Assembly (NCBI GenBank): GCA_902834555.1
Contig: CADFJN010000019.1
Span: forward strand, 1-49,515
From: Atopobiaceae bacterium
GTDB lineage: Bacteria; Actinomycetota; Coriobacteriia; Coriobacteriales; Atopobiaceae
Length of the DNA: 49,515 nucleotides
Direction of reading: 5' to 3'
Shown: in pieces, positions 25,109 through 33,736 of the stretch
Layout: each line of letters opens with the position of its first letter
Position numbering within the stretch: position 1 is the first letter of the stretch
Position numbers and translations under genes: made by a program
The notes under the pieces: model-generated
What the model saw: the letters and a program-made list of their open reading frames with translations, nothing else
Told to the model about the DNA's origin: nothing
Databases searched by the model: none

Positions 25109-26110
25109 CTACTGACGTATTGACGGCTGAGCGGTATCTGCCAGCAGACTCGCAAGCTCGGTCTCGGTTGCGAAGCAAAGATCTCCAGCGAGAGTGGCCT
25201 TGTAGGCACTTGCCATGGTTGCATAATCGATGCAGAATTGCGGGTCCCACTTGCAGCACTGCGCGTGAACCATGCTTGCAGCAAAGATGCTTCCGCTGCT
25301 TGAAAGGTCTGTGATTGCCGCTCGTTGCGTCTTGGAGAAGTACTCTCCGTTCTGAGTGAGTAGCGCTCCGCGGAAGCTTCCAAAGTCATAGCGGTCGCTC
25401 TGCCTGACGATAAAGCACGCCGAGCGAAGTGGATAATCGAGGAATAGCCCCCTGAACTTAGTGAGGCAGTAGTCAAACATCTCGTTCTTCGAGATGTTGG
25501 CGCTCGAAATCGAAAGGATGTCATCTTCTGACGCAATGAGCTCGTCGATGTTGGGTAGAAGCTGATGCATTCGCTCCAAAGCAACGCTTGGTTCTAACAT
25601 TGTGCTGCGGTAGTTGAGATCACATACCACATGTATTCCGCGGCCACGGCACGCGTAGAGACCCTCTTTGCATGCCTCATACATCTCCTCCGAGATGGCT
25701 GGCGTCACACCTGAGAAGAACAATAGGTCAACACCGTTGAGCATCCGATCCCAATCGAAGTCGGTGTGGGATGCCATTGCCATTGCAGTGCCACTGCGGT
25801 CGTATGTGACGATGGAAGGCCTGATTGAGCGTCCGCGCTCGGAATAGTAGAGCCCCATGCGCTCGTTTGACCGGAGGACGCGCGACGTGTCGACACCGCA
25901 GCGGGCCAGCATCATGAGGGAGTTTGTCCCTAGACGATTTGCGGAAACCTTCGAGGCAAAAGCGACGTTTTCCCCCTGCGATGCCAGTGATGCGGCGACG
26001 ACTGTTTCTCCTCCGCCGTAGGTGACTTCAAGGGTGTAGGCGTCCTCGAGACGCTCATAACCAGTAGTTGCCAATCTGATGAGGGGCTCGCCAAAGCAGA
26101 GAATGTTCAA
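25109..26110 (-). CDS. PfkB-fold sugar kinase-like protein, catalytic Asp replaced
   Basis: 333 residues. The ribokinase fold is clear: MNILCFGEPLIR start, GGGETVVAASLASQG near 32-46, DLNYR at 164-168 (as in 2-keto-3-deoxygluconate kinases). The C-terminal signature, normally DTTGAGD, reads D268-LSSSG-S274, so the catalytic base Asp is Ser and the anion-hole Gly-Ala is Ser-Ser. It may be inactive, regulatory or use other chemistry. The start is a TTG overlapping the AEC gene's stop (TTGA); a longer reading has no family match upstream. It is the last of a three-gene operon. It converges on the ABC exporter. Confidence 0.8.
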   Translation of the reverse strand: MNILCFGEPLIRLATTGYERLEDAYTLEVTYGGGETVVAASLASQGENVAFASKVSANRLGTNSLMMLARCGVDTSRVLRSNERMGLYYSERGRSIRPSIVTYDRSGTAMAMASHTDFDWDRMLNGVDLLFFSGVTPAISEEMYEACKEGLYACRGRGIHVVCDLNYRSTMLEPSVALERMHQLLPNIDELIASEDDILSISSANISKNEMFDYCLTKFRGLFLDYPLRSACFIVRQSDRYDFGSFRGALLTQNGEYFSKTQRAAITDLSSSGSIFAASMVHAQCCKWDPQFCIDYATMASAYKATLAGDLCFATETELASLLADTAQPSIRQ

Positions 26111-27033
26111 CTGAGGACCCCCGTCGACGTTATAACTACCGTAATTGCAACGATTCCAATCAGAACGCTGATGGCGTTTGCCATGCTCGCTAACCCCTCG
26201 TTCCCGCCGCACCAGAGCGTATAGACCGGTCCGGTCGAGGGGATTGGAGCCCACACCAAAATAGTGAGAACTGTGCGAACCTCATTACCCAGTGGCAGGA
26301 GTGGAAAGATTAAAACTGATAGTAGCACGGCACATGCATAGCGCCAGGCAAGAAGCCTTGCGAGCTCGCGTCTTCCCGTAACATCGAAACATGGCTTGAA
26401 CATGAGGCCAATCATAAACATAGAGAGAAACGCATTCGCATTTGCCATAGGAGAGATAAGCTGGATGACCTCAGCCGGAACCTTGATTCCAAGGATTCCT
26501 AGCATAATGAGCACAACATATGCGTCAAAGGCAACAGAAGAGAAGAGCGTCTTTGCAAAGACCTTGCCCTTTCCCTGCCCTTCCTCGCCCAAGACCAAGG
26601 ACCTAATGAGAGCTAGTGTCCCACCAGTCCCCATGAGTGCATTTCCTGCGTCAAAGAGACATGCGGCTATGACGGCCGAAGGAGGAAAGAACTCTTGGAC
26701 AAAAGCAAGTGCAAAACACCCAATGTTGTATCCGGCTACGTTGGAAAGCTGGTACGTAAGCTCCTTCTTGTTCAAACTCCTTCTGTAGGCAAGTAACGAG
26801 AGAAAGAATTGAAGGGCCGTTACTGCGAGCCCCAGCACGGTAAGCCCAAGCAGCTCGACATGGAACTCTGCAGACCCAAAGGCGCTTACAATCGCGCAAG
26901 GCAGAGTGAGGTTGAACACGACCTTAGAAATGAGTCGACCTGCCCCATCACCGAGAGATCCAAGTTTGGAAAACGTGATGCCTATGCAGATAACTAGGGC
27001 AAACGATAGAACCTTTAGAAGAGCTTCCTCCAT
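26107..27033 (-). CDS. AEC-family (auxin efflux carrier-like) transporter
   Basis: 308 residues with about ten membrane helices and the family hallmarks: KVVFNLTLPCAIVSAFG near 38-54 and a central loop between two five-helix halves, with the CLFDAGNALMGTGGTLAL stretch near 126-143. Bacterial AEC members move carboxylates such as malate, malonate or other organic acids, usually with protons. It overlaps the upstream STM3941-like gene by one base (TAATG) and the downstream kinase-like gene (TTGA), so the three form one transcript. It may export or import an acid from the pathway encoded by the divergent operon. Confidence 0.85.
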   Translation of the reverse strand: MEEALLKVLSFALVICIGITFSKLGSLGDGAGRLISKVVFNLTLPCAIVSAFGSAEFHVELLGLTVLGLAVTALQFFLSLLAYRRSLNKKELTYQLSNVAGYNIGCFALAFVQEFFPPSAVIAACLFDAGNALMGTGGTLALIRSLVLGEEGQGKGKVFAKTLFSSVAFDAYVVLIMLGILGIKVPAEVIQLISPMANANAFLSMFMIGLMFKPCFDVTGRRELARLLAWRYACAVLLSVLIFPLLPLGNEVRTVLTILVWAPIPSTGPVYTLWCGGNEGLASMANAISVLIGIVAITVVITSTGVLS

Positions 27034-27602
27034 TAGTATTTTGGCTTTCTGACGTGTGTAACCTTCTTAGGCTGAATCCTCTTGCAGAAAGCAACTCCCT
27101 CTTTTGATTTGACCTTCTCGGTTACCTTCTTGAACTGGATTCGGATGGGGGCAAAGCCGGCATCCATGTTTGCCTTTGCAAGGCGCTGTTGGCGCTTGTT
27201 GAGCGATGCGTACCAGGTGTCAAAGTTGGCGGGGACCACGCACATGTAGTCATCATCGTGAAGGCGGAGAAGGTAGACCTCTTTGATGTCATCCCAGGCA
27301 ATGAATCCCGCAGAGAACGATGTTGTGTGGTCGGTAATGCCGCTCTCGTCTATGAGGATGGCATTATGCCGATTCACGATTCTATGGATGTTGTACGCAA
27401 TGAAAAGAATCGCAAACGGTACACCCAGATATCCTGTTGTGTATTTCATAAGGGCAGGGTTGGGTGCATAGGGTATTTCCTGCGTTGCCGCCAGTATTGC
27501 AGCCGTGAGGATGCATATGCCCATGAAAATAAGCAGCAGATGAATGATGACGTCATTGTTCACTGCAAAGCTTGTGTCTGAAATCTGTTTCTCAGCTTTC
27601 AC
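27033..27602 (-). CDS. STM3941-like membrane protein, unknown function
   Basis: 189 residues from a GTG start with GGGAG 6 bases upstream; an in-frame ATG at 27626 adds eight residues but removes the ribosome binding site. Two membrane helices (about 20-42 and 55-75) precede a cytoplasmic PH-like part (about 80-170) with IAWDDIKEVYLL and FDTWYASLNKRQQRLAKANMD. It resembles the uncharacterised STM3941 family. The C-terminus is very Lys-rich. Lower G+C than the core genes. It is the promoter-proximal gene of the operon with the AEC transporter. Function unknown. Confidence 0.65.
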   Translation of the reverse strand: MKAEKQISDTSFAVNNDVIIHLLLIFMGICILTAAILAATQEIPYAPNPALMKYTTGYLGVPFAILFIAYNIHRIVNRHNAILIDESGITDHTTSFSAGFIAWDDIKEVYLLRLHDDDYMCVVPANFDTWYASLNKRQQRLAKANMDAGFAPIRIQFKKVTEKVKSKEGVAFCKRIQPKKVTHVRKPKY

Positions 27603-27928
27603 CGCGCTCTCCCTTCGACAGACCAACCGGTGTGCGTTCTATGTGTCCGCATTCTAAGCGCGTCATGCGTATACGGGACACAGGAAGACTGTAAATGTGT
27701 AGAAATTATGAACAAAATACAAATAATTACCTTAAATTGTGAAAAACAGAACAAACTACAGAACAAAAAGTGGTCATAGTATGAACTACAACCCAAAATT
27801 GAGATAATGACGACCAAATACTGTGAAGGAAATATGATTCAGCCATGCGATGCCGCCCTCGAGGGCGGCGCCGGCGCAAGGACAAGAGGGTTTTCATACA
27901 CGAGGGCTAGGGGAAGGAGGAAGAACGA
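27603..27928. promoter_or_regulatory. AT-rich divergent control region with GAACAAA repeats and an 18-bp palindrome
   Basis: The 326 bases between the two operons are markedly AT-rich up to about 27840. GAACAAA occurs at about 27709, 27751 and 27763, as spaced direct repeats suited to a regulator. A perfect palindrome (27852-27869, GCCGCCCTC and its complement) sits in the probable 5' leader of the PTS operon. The ribosome binding site GGAAGGAGG precedes the start at 27929. No regulator gene is encoded next to it. Confidence 0.45.
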
Positions 27929-28255
27929 ATGGCAAAGAAGAAGTACATCGTGGGCGTCACGGCTTGCCAGATTGGCATCGCGCATACCTTCATGGCAGCA
28001 GATTCTCTGCGTGCAGCTCTTGAAGAGGCAGGGTGCGAAGCGAAGATCGAGACGCAGGGCGCGACTGGAGCAGAGCATGTTATTACCGACGAGGACATTG
28101 CTCGTGCGGATGGCGCAATCGTTGCCGCGGACGTCAAGATCAAAGGCAAGGAGCGCTTTGATCCGGTTCCCACGCTCAGCTGCAAAACCAAGGAAGTCAT
28201 GACAAAGGATAAGGCCGCGGAAGTCGTGGCGGAGCTATTGGAGGCGATTGGCTAG
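27929..28255 (+). CDS. PTS fructose-type EIIB
   Basis: 108 residues. Phosphocysteine loop is TACQIGIAHTFMAA, Cys13 (most family members have CPTG). The length is one EIIB-Fru domain. It would take phosphate from an EIIA-Fru and donate it to a ketose or similar sugar. It abuts IIC with no gap (TAG-ATG). No IIA is in this operon; the lone fructose-type IIA at 38500-38961 is a candidate donor. First gene of the PTS-aldolase-CoA operon. Confidence 0.92.
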   Translation: MAKKKYIVGVTACQIGIAHTFMAADSLRAALEEAGCEAKIETQGATGAEHVITDEDIARADGAIVAADVKIKGKERFDPVPTLSCKTKEVMTKDKAAEVVAELLEAIG

Positions 28256-29377
28256 ATGGCCGAGATTCAGCGCAAGGGTGCCAAGAAGCAGTCTCAAGGT
28301 GCATTTGTGTGGGACGCAGTGCTGACTGGCATCTCTTATATGATTCCCTTCATCGTTGGTGGCGGTGTGCTCTGGGGCATCGCGAAGGCGATGGGAGGAT
28401 ATAACGTTGGTAACGAAATGGCAGGTCTTGCCTATACCGAGTACACGCCGGCGATGGTTGTGTATGCCATCGGTAGTGCCATCTTTAACGTCTGTGTTCC
28501 CATCATTGGTGCTTACATCGCATATGCGATGGCTGATAAGCCCGGCCTTGCTCCAGGTTTTGCTGTCGGCGTCATTTCCAACACCATAAAGGCTGGCTTC
28601 CTTGGCGCAGTTCTCGGCGGCATTATCGCTGGGTATCTTGTCATTTGGCTGAAGGGGCTCTCTAAAAACGTACCCGACTCGCTTCAGTCGATTTTCCCAA
28701 TTCTGATCATTCCCGTTGTGGCAACTGCGGCGACATCTTTGCTTATGTGGTATGTGATTGGCGTGCCCATTAGCTGGCTTATGGGGATTATCACCTCTGC
28801 CCTCACCAACCTGCAGGGTGTTGGTGGCTTTGTCTTTGGCGCTGCTATTGGCGCTGGCATGTCAATTGACCAGGGCGGCCCCATCTCCAAGGCGGTTGCC
28901 CTCGTGACCAACGGCCTTAATGCTGATGGCATTTATGGGCCTACCGCCTGCAAGATGTGCGGCGGCATGCAGAACCCACTTGGTATCTGCATCGCTCAGA
29001 TTATCGATCGTTTTACGGGCAAGAAGAAGTTTACCCAGCAAGAGCGTGATACTACCATCTCTGGCGTTGTCCTTGCATGCTGCTACATTCAGGAGTACGT
29101 CATTCCGTTCCTGGTGCAGGATACCTGGCGTTGCCTTATCCCCTGCATGATTGGCGGTGCGATTTCCGGTGGCCTTGCTGGTATGACTGGCCTCGAGTCC
29201 CCCTCTCCTCATGGCGGTGTGTTCGTCATTGCCCTTATGAGTAACCCGCTCCAGTTCGTTCTTTTCTGGTTCATTGGAGCAATGGTTACTGGTGTCCTGT
29301 ATTTCCTTCTTCGCAAGCCTGTTGCAGAAGAGCAGGAGATGGGACAGAACGGCGTCCTCGACAAGCTGTTGGGTTAA
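28256..29377 (+). CDS. PTS fructose-type EIIC
   Basis: 373 residues, about nine to ten membrane helices. Family motifs are TGISYMIPFIVGGGVLWG near 25, IGAYIAYAMADKPGLAPGFAVG near 83-104, and GLESPSPHGGVFV near 326-338 with the substrate-binding region. It is the sugar channel paired with the preceding EIIB. Separate B and C chains without IIA are common for this family. The substrate need not be fructose; the downstream aldolase suggests a ketose cleaved after a second phosphorylation or cleaved directly. Confidence 0.93.
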   Translation: MAEIQRKGAKKQSQGAFVWDAVLTGISYMIPFIVGGGVLWGIAKAMGGYNVGNEMAGLAYTEYTPAMVVYAIGSAIFNVCVPIIGAYIAYAMADKPGLAPGFAVGVISNTIKAGFLGAVLGGIIAGYLVIWLKGLSKNVPDSLQSIFPILIIPVVATAATSLLMWYVIGVPISWLMGIITSALTNLQGVGGFVFGAAIGAGMSIDQGGPISKAVALVTNGLNADGIYGPTACKMCGGMQNPLGICIAQIIDRFTGKKKFTQQERDTTISGVVLACCYIQEYVIPFLVQDTWRCLIPCMIGGAISGGLAGMTGLESPSPHGGVFVIALMSNPLQFVLFWFIGAMVTGVLYFLLRKPVAEEQEMGQNGVLDKLLG

Positions 29378-29391
29378 CCAAGAGCGATGTG

Positions 29392-29421
29392 ATGGAGGCG
29401 CCTGCGAGCGCCTCCATTCTT
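29392..29421 (+). terminator. Stem-loop between EIIC and the aldolase
   Basis: ATGGAGGCGC (29392-29401) pairs perfectly with GCGCCTCCAT (29408-29417) around a 6-base loop, followed by TCTTTC. The T-run is broken, so partial termination or 3' protection of the PTS mRNA is more likely than a full stop. Confidence 0.55.
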
Positions 29422-29495
29422 TCGAGGGCAACCCCATACACGTTGGTTTACGGCAGGAGAGACAGGCTAGCTTAAACACTGGAAGGATAAGTTCC

Positions 29496-30383
29496 ATGTA
29501 CGTCTCAGTTACCGAAATGCTCAAGCACGCAAGCACCAACAACTACGCTGTTCCCGCTCCCAACTGCCCGGACTTCAACACCATGAGGGCCGCTCTCATG
29601 GCAGCGCAGGAGGAGCATTCTGCTGTTCTTATTGACATCTCCCCCCGGCAGATGAATATGCACATTGCTCCTGAGGTTGCTGCTGCAATGGTTCGTGCTG
29701 CTGCAGAGCCTCTCGATGTGCCGGTTGCGCTGCAGCTTGATCACGGTATCGAATTCGAAGATATCTGCCGGTGCATCAAGGCCGGCTACACGTCGGTCAT
29801 GGTCGACTCTTCAAGCCTTCCGTTTGAGGAGAACGTTCGCCGCGTATCCCAGATTGTCTCTCTCGCTCACGCCCACGGCGTAAGCGTCGAGGCTGAACTT
29901 GGCCACATTGGACAGGCTGCAGCTGGCGATGGCCGCAGTGCGGACATGTACACCAAGGTGGATATGGCCGTCGAGTTCATCGAGAGAACTGGGTGCGATG
30001 CCCTGGCGGTTGCCATAGGAACAGCGCACGGAAACTATCCCAAGGACTTTGTTCCCAAGCTCGACTTTGAGCGTCTGCATGAGCTCAAGCAAGCAGTGGG
30101 GAATTACCCGCTGGTCCTGCATGGCGGCTCCGGTGCGGGTGACGAGAACTTCAAGAAGGCCGTCGAGGGCGGGATCAACAAGGTGAACCTTTGGACTGAC
30201 TATTCTGCCGCGTACGTTCGCGGTTTGCGCGAGGAGCTCGCCGCCGAGGAGAAGCCTGACTACATGCTTCTTTCTCGTGCTGTTGAGAGCAAGGCTTCCG
30301 ATTGGCTCAGACACTACATGAGGCTATTTGGCTCGTCTGGTCGTTATCGGTTTGGCGAGGAGAAGCTTGAAGCAACTGATTAA
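29496..30383 (+). CDS. Class II ketose-bisphosphate aldolase
   Basis: 295 residues. Zinc ligands are His83 (LDHG), His178 (GTAHGNY) and His209 (VLHGGSG); catalytic Asp82 and Glu134 (EAELG) are present, in the spacing of GatY/KbaY/IolJ/FbaA enzymes. It cleaves a ketose 1,6-bisphosphate-like substrate to dihydroxyacetone phosphate and an aldehyde. The ATG at 29496 has GGAAGG upstream; the frame stays open back to 29274 through the EIIC gene, which is not coding. An IolJ-like reaction would give malonate semialdehyde, but substrate cannot be decided from sequence alone. Confidence 0.88.
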   Translation: MYVSVTEMLKHASTNNYAVPAPNCPDFNTMRAALMAAQEEHSAVLIDISPRQMNMHIAPEVAAAMVRAAAEPLDVPVALQLDHGIEFEDICRCIKAGYTSVMVDSSSLPFEENVRRVSQIVSLAHAHGVSVEAELGHIGQAAAGDGRSADMYTKVDMAVEFIERTGCDALAVAIGTAHGNYPKDFVPKLDFERLHELKQAVGNYPLVLHGGSGAGDENFKKAVEGGINKVNLWTDYSAAYVRGLREELAAEEKPDYMLLSRAVESKASDWLRHYMRLFGSSGRYRFGEEKLEATD

Positions 30384-30454
30384 GCCAGCTCGCGTTCCCC
30401 AGGTTGTGAGCATTGGATTGCTGAAACACAAATGTGTCTTGGAGGTGGTCAAAG

Positions 30455-32086
30455 ATGATATCCGGAAAGGACTGTTGGAGCTTGTCACTCCAATGGGGGA
30501 TGTCGATGCATCCCATGTCGGGCAAGGAGCTGTATACCTTTGATGACATGGCGCCAAGTCTTTACCATCAACTTGTGCAGGCAGCATCCTCCAATCCACA
30601 GAAGATTGCCGTTGTAGATGATTGGGGACGTCCGACAACATACGAGCGGCTCCTTTCCCTGACAGATGACTTCGCTGCTTACCTCGCTTCCGAGAAGGGC
30701 CTTGGGCATGGGTCGCTTATTGCTCTTCTCATGCACGCTGATCTTGAGTTCGTGGTTTCTTTCTATGCCATATCGAAACTTGGGGCAGTGTGTATCCCGA
30801 TACCTACCAAGTATCGTGAGCGTGAGGTAGCGTCGCTCTTGGATATTGCCAAGCCAAGCGCCGTGATTGCGGGCGAGGAGTTCGAAGGCTGGGCCTCGAG
30901 TTTTCCTGTTGGTCCCGAAATGTGCATCTGGTCCCGTGGAGTCGGACATGGATACGGTTTTAATAGGGTCTGCGGCTATGCCCATGCTTCATCCAATGGT
31001 TCGGGAAGCGCTACGGACCCTGCCGTCATGATGTTTACTAGTGGGACGACGTCTGCTGCGAAGGGTGTAGTGCTCAAGAACTATAACCTCGTCTTTGCTA
31101 CGATGATCTACCAACGACTTATGGGTACTACACCAGAGGATTCTTGTCTTGTGCCCATCCCCATCTATCACGTTACGGGATTGGTAGCGCTTATGGCGCA
31201 GTTCATCTACGTTGGAGGAACCATATATCTTCATCGTAGGTTCGATGCCAGACGGGTCCTTGAGTGCATTCGTGACGAGCGGATAACCTATCTTCACGGT
31301 TCGCCCACGAGCTTTGCTGAGCTTATACCTCTGCGGCCAGAGTTTCCCTCGCTTCCAACTGTACGCGTTATGCTTTCCGGTTCGAGTTATGAGCCAGTAT
31401 CGAAGATGCGGGTCTTTCACGAGTGGATGCCAACCGCTACTTTTCAGGTGGTCTATGGAATGACCGAGACAAGCTCGCCGGCGCTTCTCTTTCCTTGGGA
31501 CTCTGCAACCTCGATCTATGCGGGTGCTACGGGAAAACCGGTTCCCGGAGTTGACGCTGTCCTTCTCGATGAGGATCAACACGAGGTTCCCGAGGGGGAG
31601 GTGGGCGAGCTCGCTCTGCGTGGCACCTGCGTAACTGAAGGCTACTTTCACCATAACTCGAGCGACCTGCTTCCTGGCGGGTGGCTGCTCACGGGTGACA
31701 TGGGTTACGCCAATGGCGAGGGCATGATTTGGATCGTCGATCGCAAGAAGGACATGATCAATCGCGGTGGCGAGAAAGTATGGTGCTCTGCACTCGAGGA
31801 GGTGCTCTGCGAGATTCCGGGAATCAGCGAGGCTTGTGCTTGTGGAATGCCCGATGATCTCTACGGAGAAGTGCCCGTTGCTGTCTGCGTGAGACAGGCG
31901 GGGTCCAACCTCACGGAGGGCGAGATAAAGACTGCGCTAAAGAGCAGGCTCGCCCATTTCAAGATTCCCGTTCACATTGCGTTTGCAAACGAGATACCTC
32001 AAACGAGAGGCGAGAAGCCCGATCGCCGCGCCGCGCTTGGACTTGTACTCCAATCGCTCACGGAAGAGACATCTAGAAAGGCTTGA
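30455..32086 (+). CDS. AMP-forming acyl-CoA synthetase (acid-CoA ligase)
   Basis: 543 residues. The phosphate-binding loop is FTSGTTSAAKG, then YGMTETSS, GWLLTGDMGY, VDRKKDMINRGGEK and a C-terminal lysine in GEKPDR, the adenylation motifs of the ANL superfamily. It activates a carboxylic acid with ATP and CoA. The start is uncertain: ATG 30455 has GGAGGTG 9 bases upstream, while ATG 30506 has GGGGGA; homology begins around MAPSLYHQL (30548). It follows the aldolase and precedes the CoA-transferase by 3 bases. Substrate could be a hydroxy, short- or medium-chain acid. Confidence 0.87.
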   Translation: MISGKDCWSLSLQWGMSMHPMSGKELYTFDDMAPSLYHQLVQAASSNPQKIAVVDDWGRPTTYERLLSLTDDFAAYLASEKGLGHGSLIALLMHADLEFVVSFYAISKLGAVCIPIPTKYREREVASLLDIAKPSAVIAGEEFEGWASSFPVGPEMCIWSRGVGHGYGFNRVCGYAHASSNGSGSATDPAVMMFTSGTTSAAKGVVLKNYNLVFATMIYQRLMGTTPEDSCLVPIPIYHVTGLVALMAQFIYVGGTIYLHRRFDARRVLECIRDERITYLHGSPTSFAELIPLRPEFPSLPTVRVMLSGSSYEPVSKMRVFHEWMPTATFQVVYGMTETSSPALLFPWDSATSIYAGATGKPVPGVDAVLLDEDQHEVPEGEVGELALRGTCVTEGYFHHNSSDLLPGGWLLTGDMGYANGEGMIWIVDRKKDMINRGGEKVWCSALEEVLCEIPGISEACACGMPDDLYGEVPVAVCVRQAGSNLTEGEIKTALKSRLAHFKIPVHIAFANEIPQTRGEKPDRRAALGLVLQSLTEETSRKA

Positions 32087-32089
32087 TTC

Positions 32090-33685
32090 ATGGCTAGCAG
32101 GGACCTTCGAGCAAACTTTGTCACTCCAGAGGAAGCGGCTGCATCCATTGCAGACGATACGACAATCTGTACCATTGGCATGACGCTCGTCTCTGCCTCG
32201 GAGTCCAATCTCAAGGCGATAGAGAAGCGCTTCCTCGAAACGGGTCATCCACGCGGCCTAACCCTCCTGCATTCGTGCGGACAGTCCGATAGGGCTCGTG
32301 GCATACAACACTTGGCACACGAAGGGTTGGTAACACGTATCATCGGCTCGCACTGGGGCCTCCAGCCCAGGTGGATGGACATGATTGCCAATAACAAAGT
32401 GATTGCGTACTGCCTTCCGCAGGGACAGATTGCCCAGCTGTACCGGGCTATGGCGTGCGGGCTGCCAGGAAAGATGAGCAAGGTTGGCCTGGGTACATTC
32501 ATCGACCCGCGCGTCGAGGGTGGCAAGATGAACGAGCGTACCCAAGGCGAGCCGGACATCGTGGAAATCGTCACCTATCACGGTGAGGAATACATGATGT
32601 ACAACGAGGTTCCAATAGATACCCTTCTCATTCGCGGAACTACCTGCGATGAGATGGGGAACATGACCACAACTGACGAAGCCATGAAGCTGGAGGTATT
32701 CAACGCGGTTCTCGCCACCAAGCGTTACGGAGGACAGGTTATAGCTCAAGTGCGTGACGTTGCCCAGACCGGTACGCTCAACCCCAAGGACGTGACCGTC
32801 CCAGGAGTGTTCATTGACAAGGTGGTCGTTTGTCCCAATCCCGAGGAGGACCACCGCATGACCTCTTCGATTTATTTCGACCCTTCGTATGTAGGCAAGC
32901 TGCGACGGCCAATGGCGGCAATTGATCCTGCTCCGTTCAACGTTCGTAAGTTCATTGCACGCCGTGGGTGTCAAGAGCTGTACCCGGGTTGTGTTGTCAA
33001 TCTCGGTACGGGCATCCCCAACGACATGGTGGGGCGGGTCTGCGCGGAAGAGGGCCTCTCCGACAAGGTCATGATTACGGTGGAGAGCGGCATCTATGGT
33101 GGCGTCCAGCTTGGAGGCATCGATTTTGGTATTGGCCAGAACCTCTACGCCATGGTGAGCCATCCTGAGCAGTTCGACTACTACGACGGGGCAGGAGTTG
33201 ATGTCACGTACATGGGACTGGGGGAGCTGGACGGAGACGGAAATGTCAACTCCACCAAGATGGGGGAGCGCTGTACCGGTGCAGGAGGCTTTGTCGATAT
33301 CACCCAGAACGCAAAGTGCGTCGTATACCTAGGCACTTTCACGGCCAAGGGTGCCGAGTATAGCTTTGACGGCAACGAACTACACATCCTTAAAGAGGGT
33401 GCCGTGAGGAAGATGGTCAGCCACGTGCGCCAAATTTCCTTCAACGGCCAGCGCGCTCGCAAGAGTGGCCAGCGCGTGGTTGTCGTGACAGAGCGCGCTG
33501 TATTCGAGCTGGTGCCCGAGGGGGTCAAGCTTGTCGAGATTGCACCGGGAATCGATCTCAAGACACAGGTTCTCGACATGATGGACTTCAGGCCTCTTGT
33601 TGCCGATGACCTAAAGACCATGAGCCCAAACCTCTTTGTCCAGGATGGACCCTGCGGGCTCTTGGAGAGTTTCGGCACGAAGTAG
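32090..33685 (+). CDS. Acetate/propionate CoA-transferase, YdiF family
   Basis: 531 residues: fused alpha and beta CoA-transferase domains. The catalytic Glu332 is in TVESGIYGG, at the position of Glu333 in the characterised YdiF. The N-terminal half has GTFIDPRVEGGKMN and DTLLIRGTTCDEMGN typical of propionate/acetate CoA-transferases. It moves CoA between short-chain acyl groups (acetate, propionate, acetoacetate, hydroxyacids) via a glutamyl-CoA. It is tightly linked to the acyl-CoA synthetase upstream. No crotonase or acyl-CoA dehydrogenase accompanies it, which limits the possible C4 route. Confidence 0.92.
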   Translation: MASRDLRANFVTPEEAAASIADDTTICTIGMTLVSASESNLKAIEKRFLETGHPRGLTLLHSCGQSDRARGIQHLAHEGLVTRIIGSHWGLQPRWMDMIANNKVIAYCLPQGQIAQLYRAMACGLPGKMSKVGLGTFIDPRVEGGKMNERTQGEPDIVEIVTYHGEEYMMYNEVPIDTLLIRGTTCDEMGNMTTTDEAMKLEVFNAVLATKRYGGQVIAQVRDVAQTGTLNPKDVTVPGVFIDKVVVCPNPEEDHRMTSSIYFDPSYVGKLRRPMAAIDPAPFNVRKFIARRGCQELYPGCVVNLGTGIPNDMVGRVCAEEGLSDKVMITVESGIYGGVQLGGIDFGIGQNLYAMVSHPEQFDYYDGAGVDVTYMGLGELDGDGNVNSTKMGERCTGAGGFVDITQNAKCVVYLGTFTAKGAEYSFDGNELHILKEGAVRKMVSHVRQISFNGQRARKSGQRVVVVTERAVFELVPEGVKLVEIAPGIDLKTQVLDMMDFRPLVADDLKTMSPNLFVQDGPCGLLESFGTK

Positions 33686-33736
33686 GTTCGGAGCATCACC
33701 AACTTGTATCAGATATTTTCGGAAAGGACGAGGGGC

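Noticed and set aside
25109..26110. Kinase pseudogene
   Set aside because: The frame is intact, starts and overlaps its neighbours cleanly, and the C-terminus is complete; only the catalytic motif is changed, so decay is not shown.
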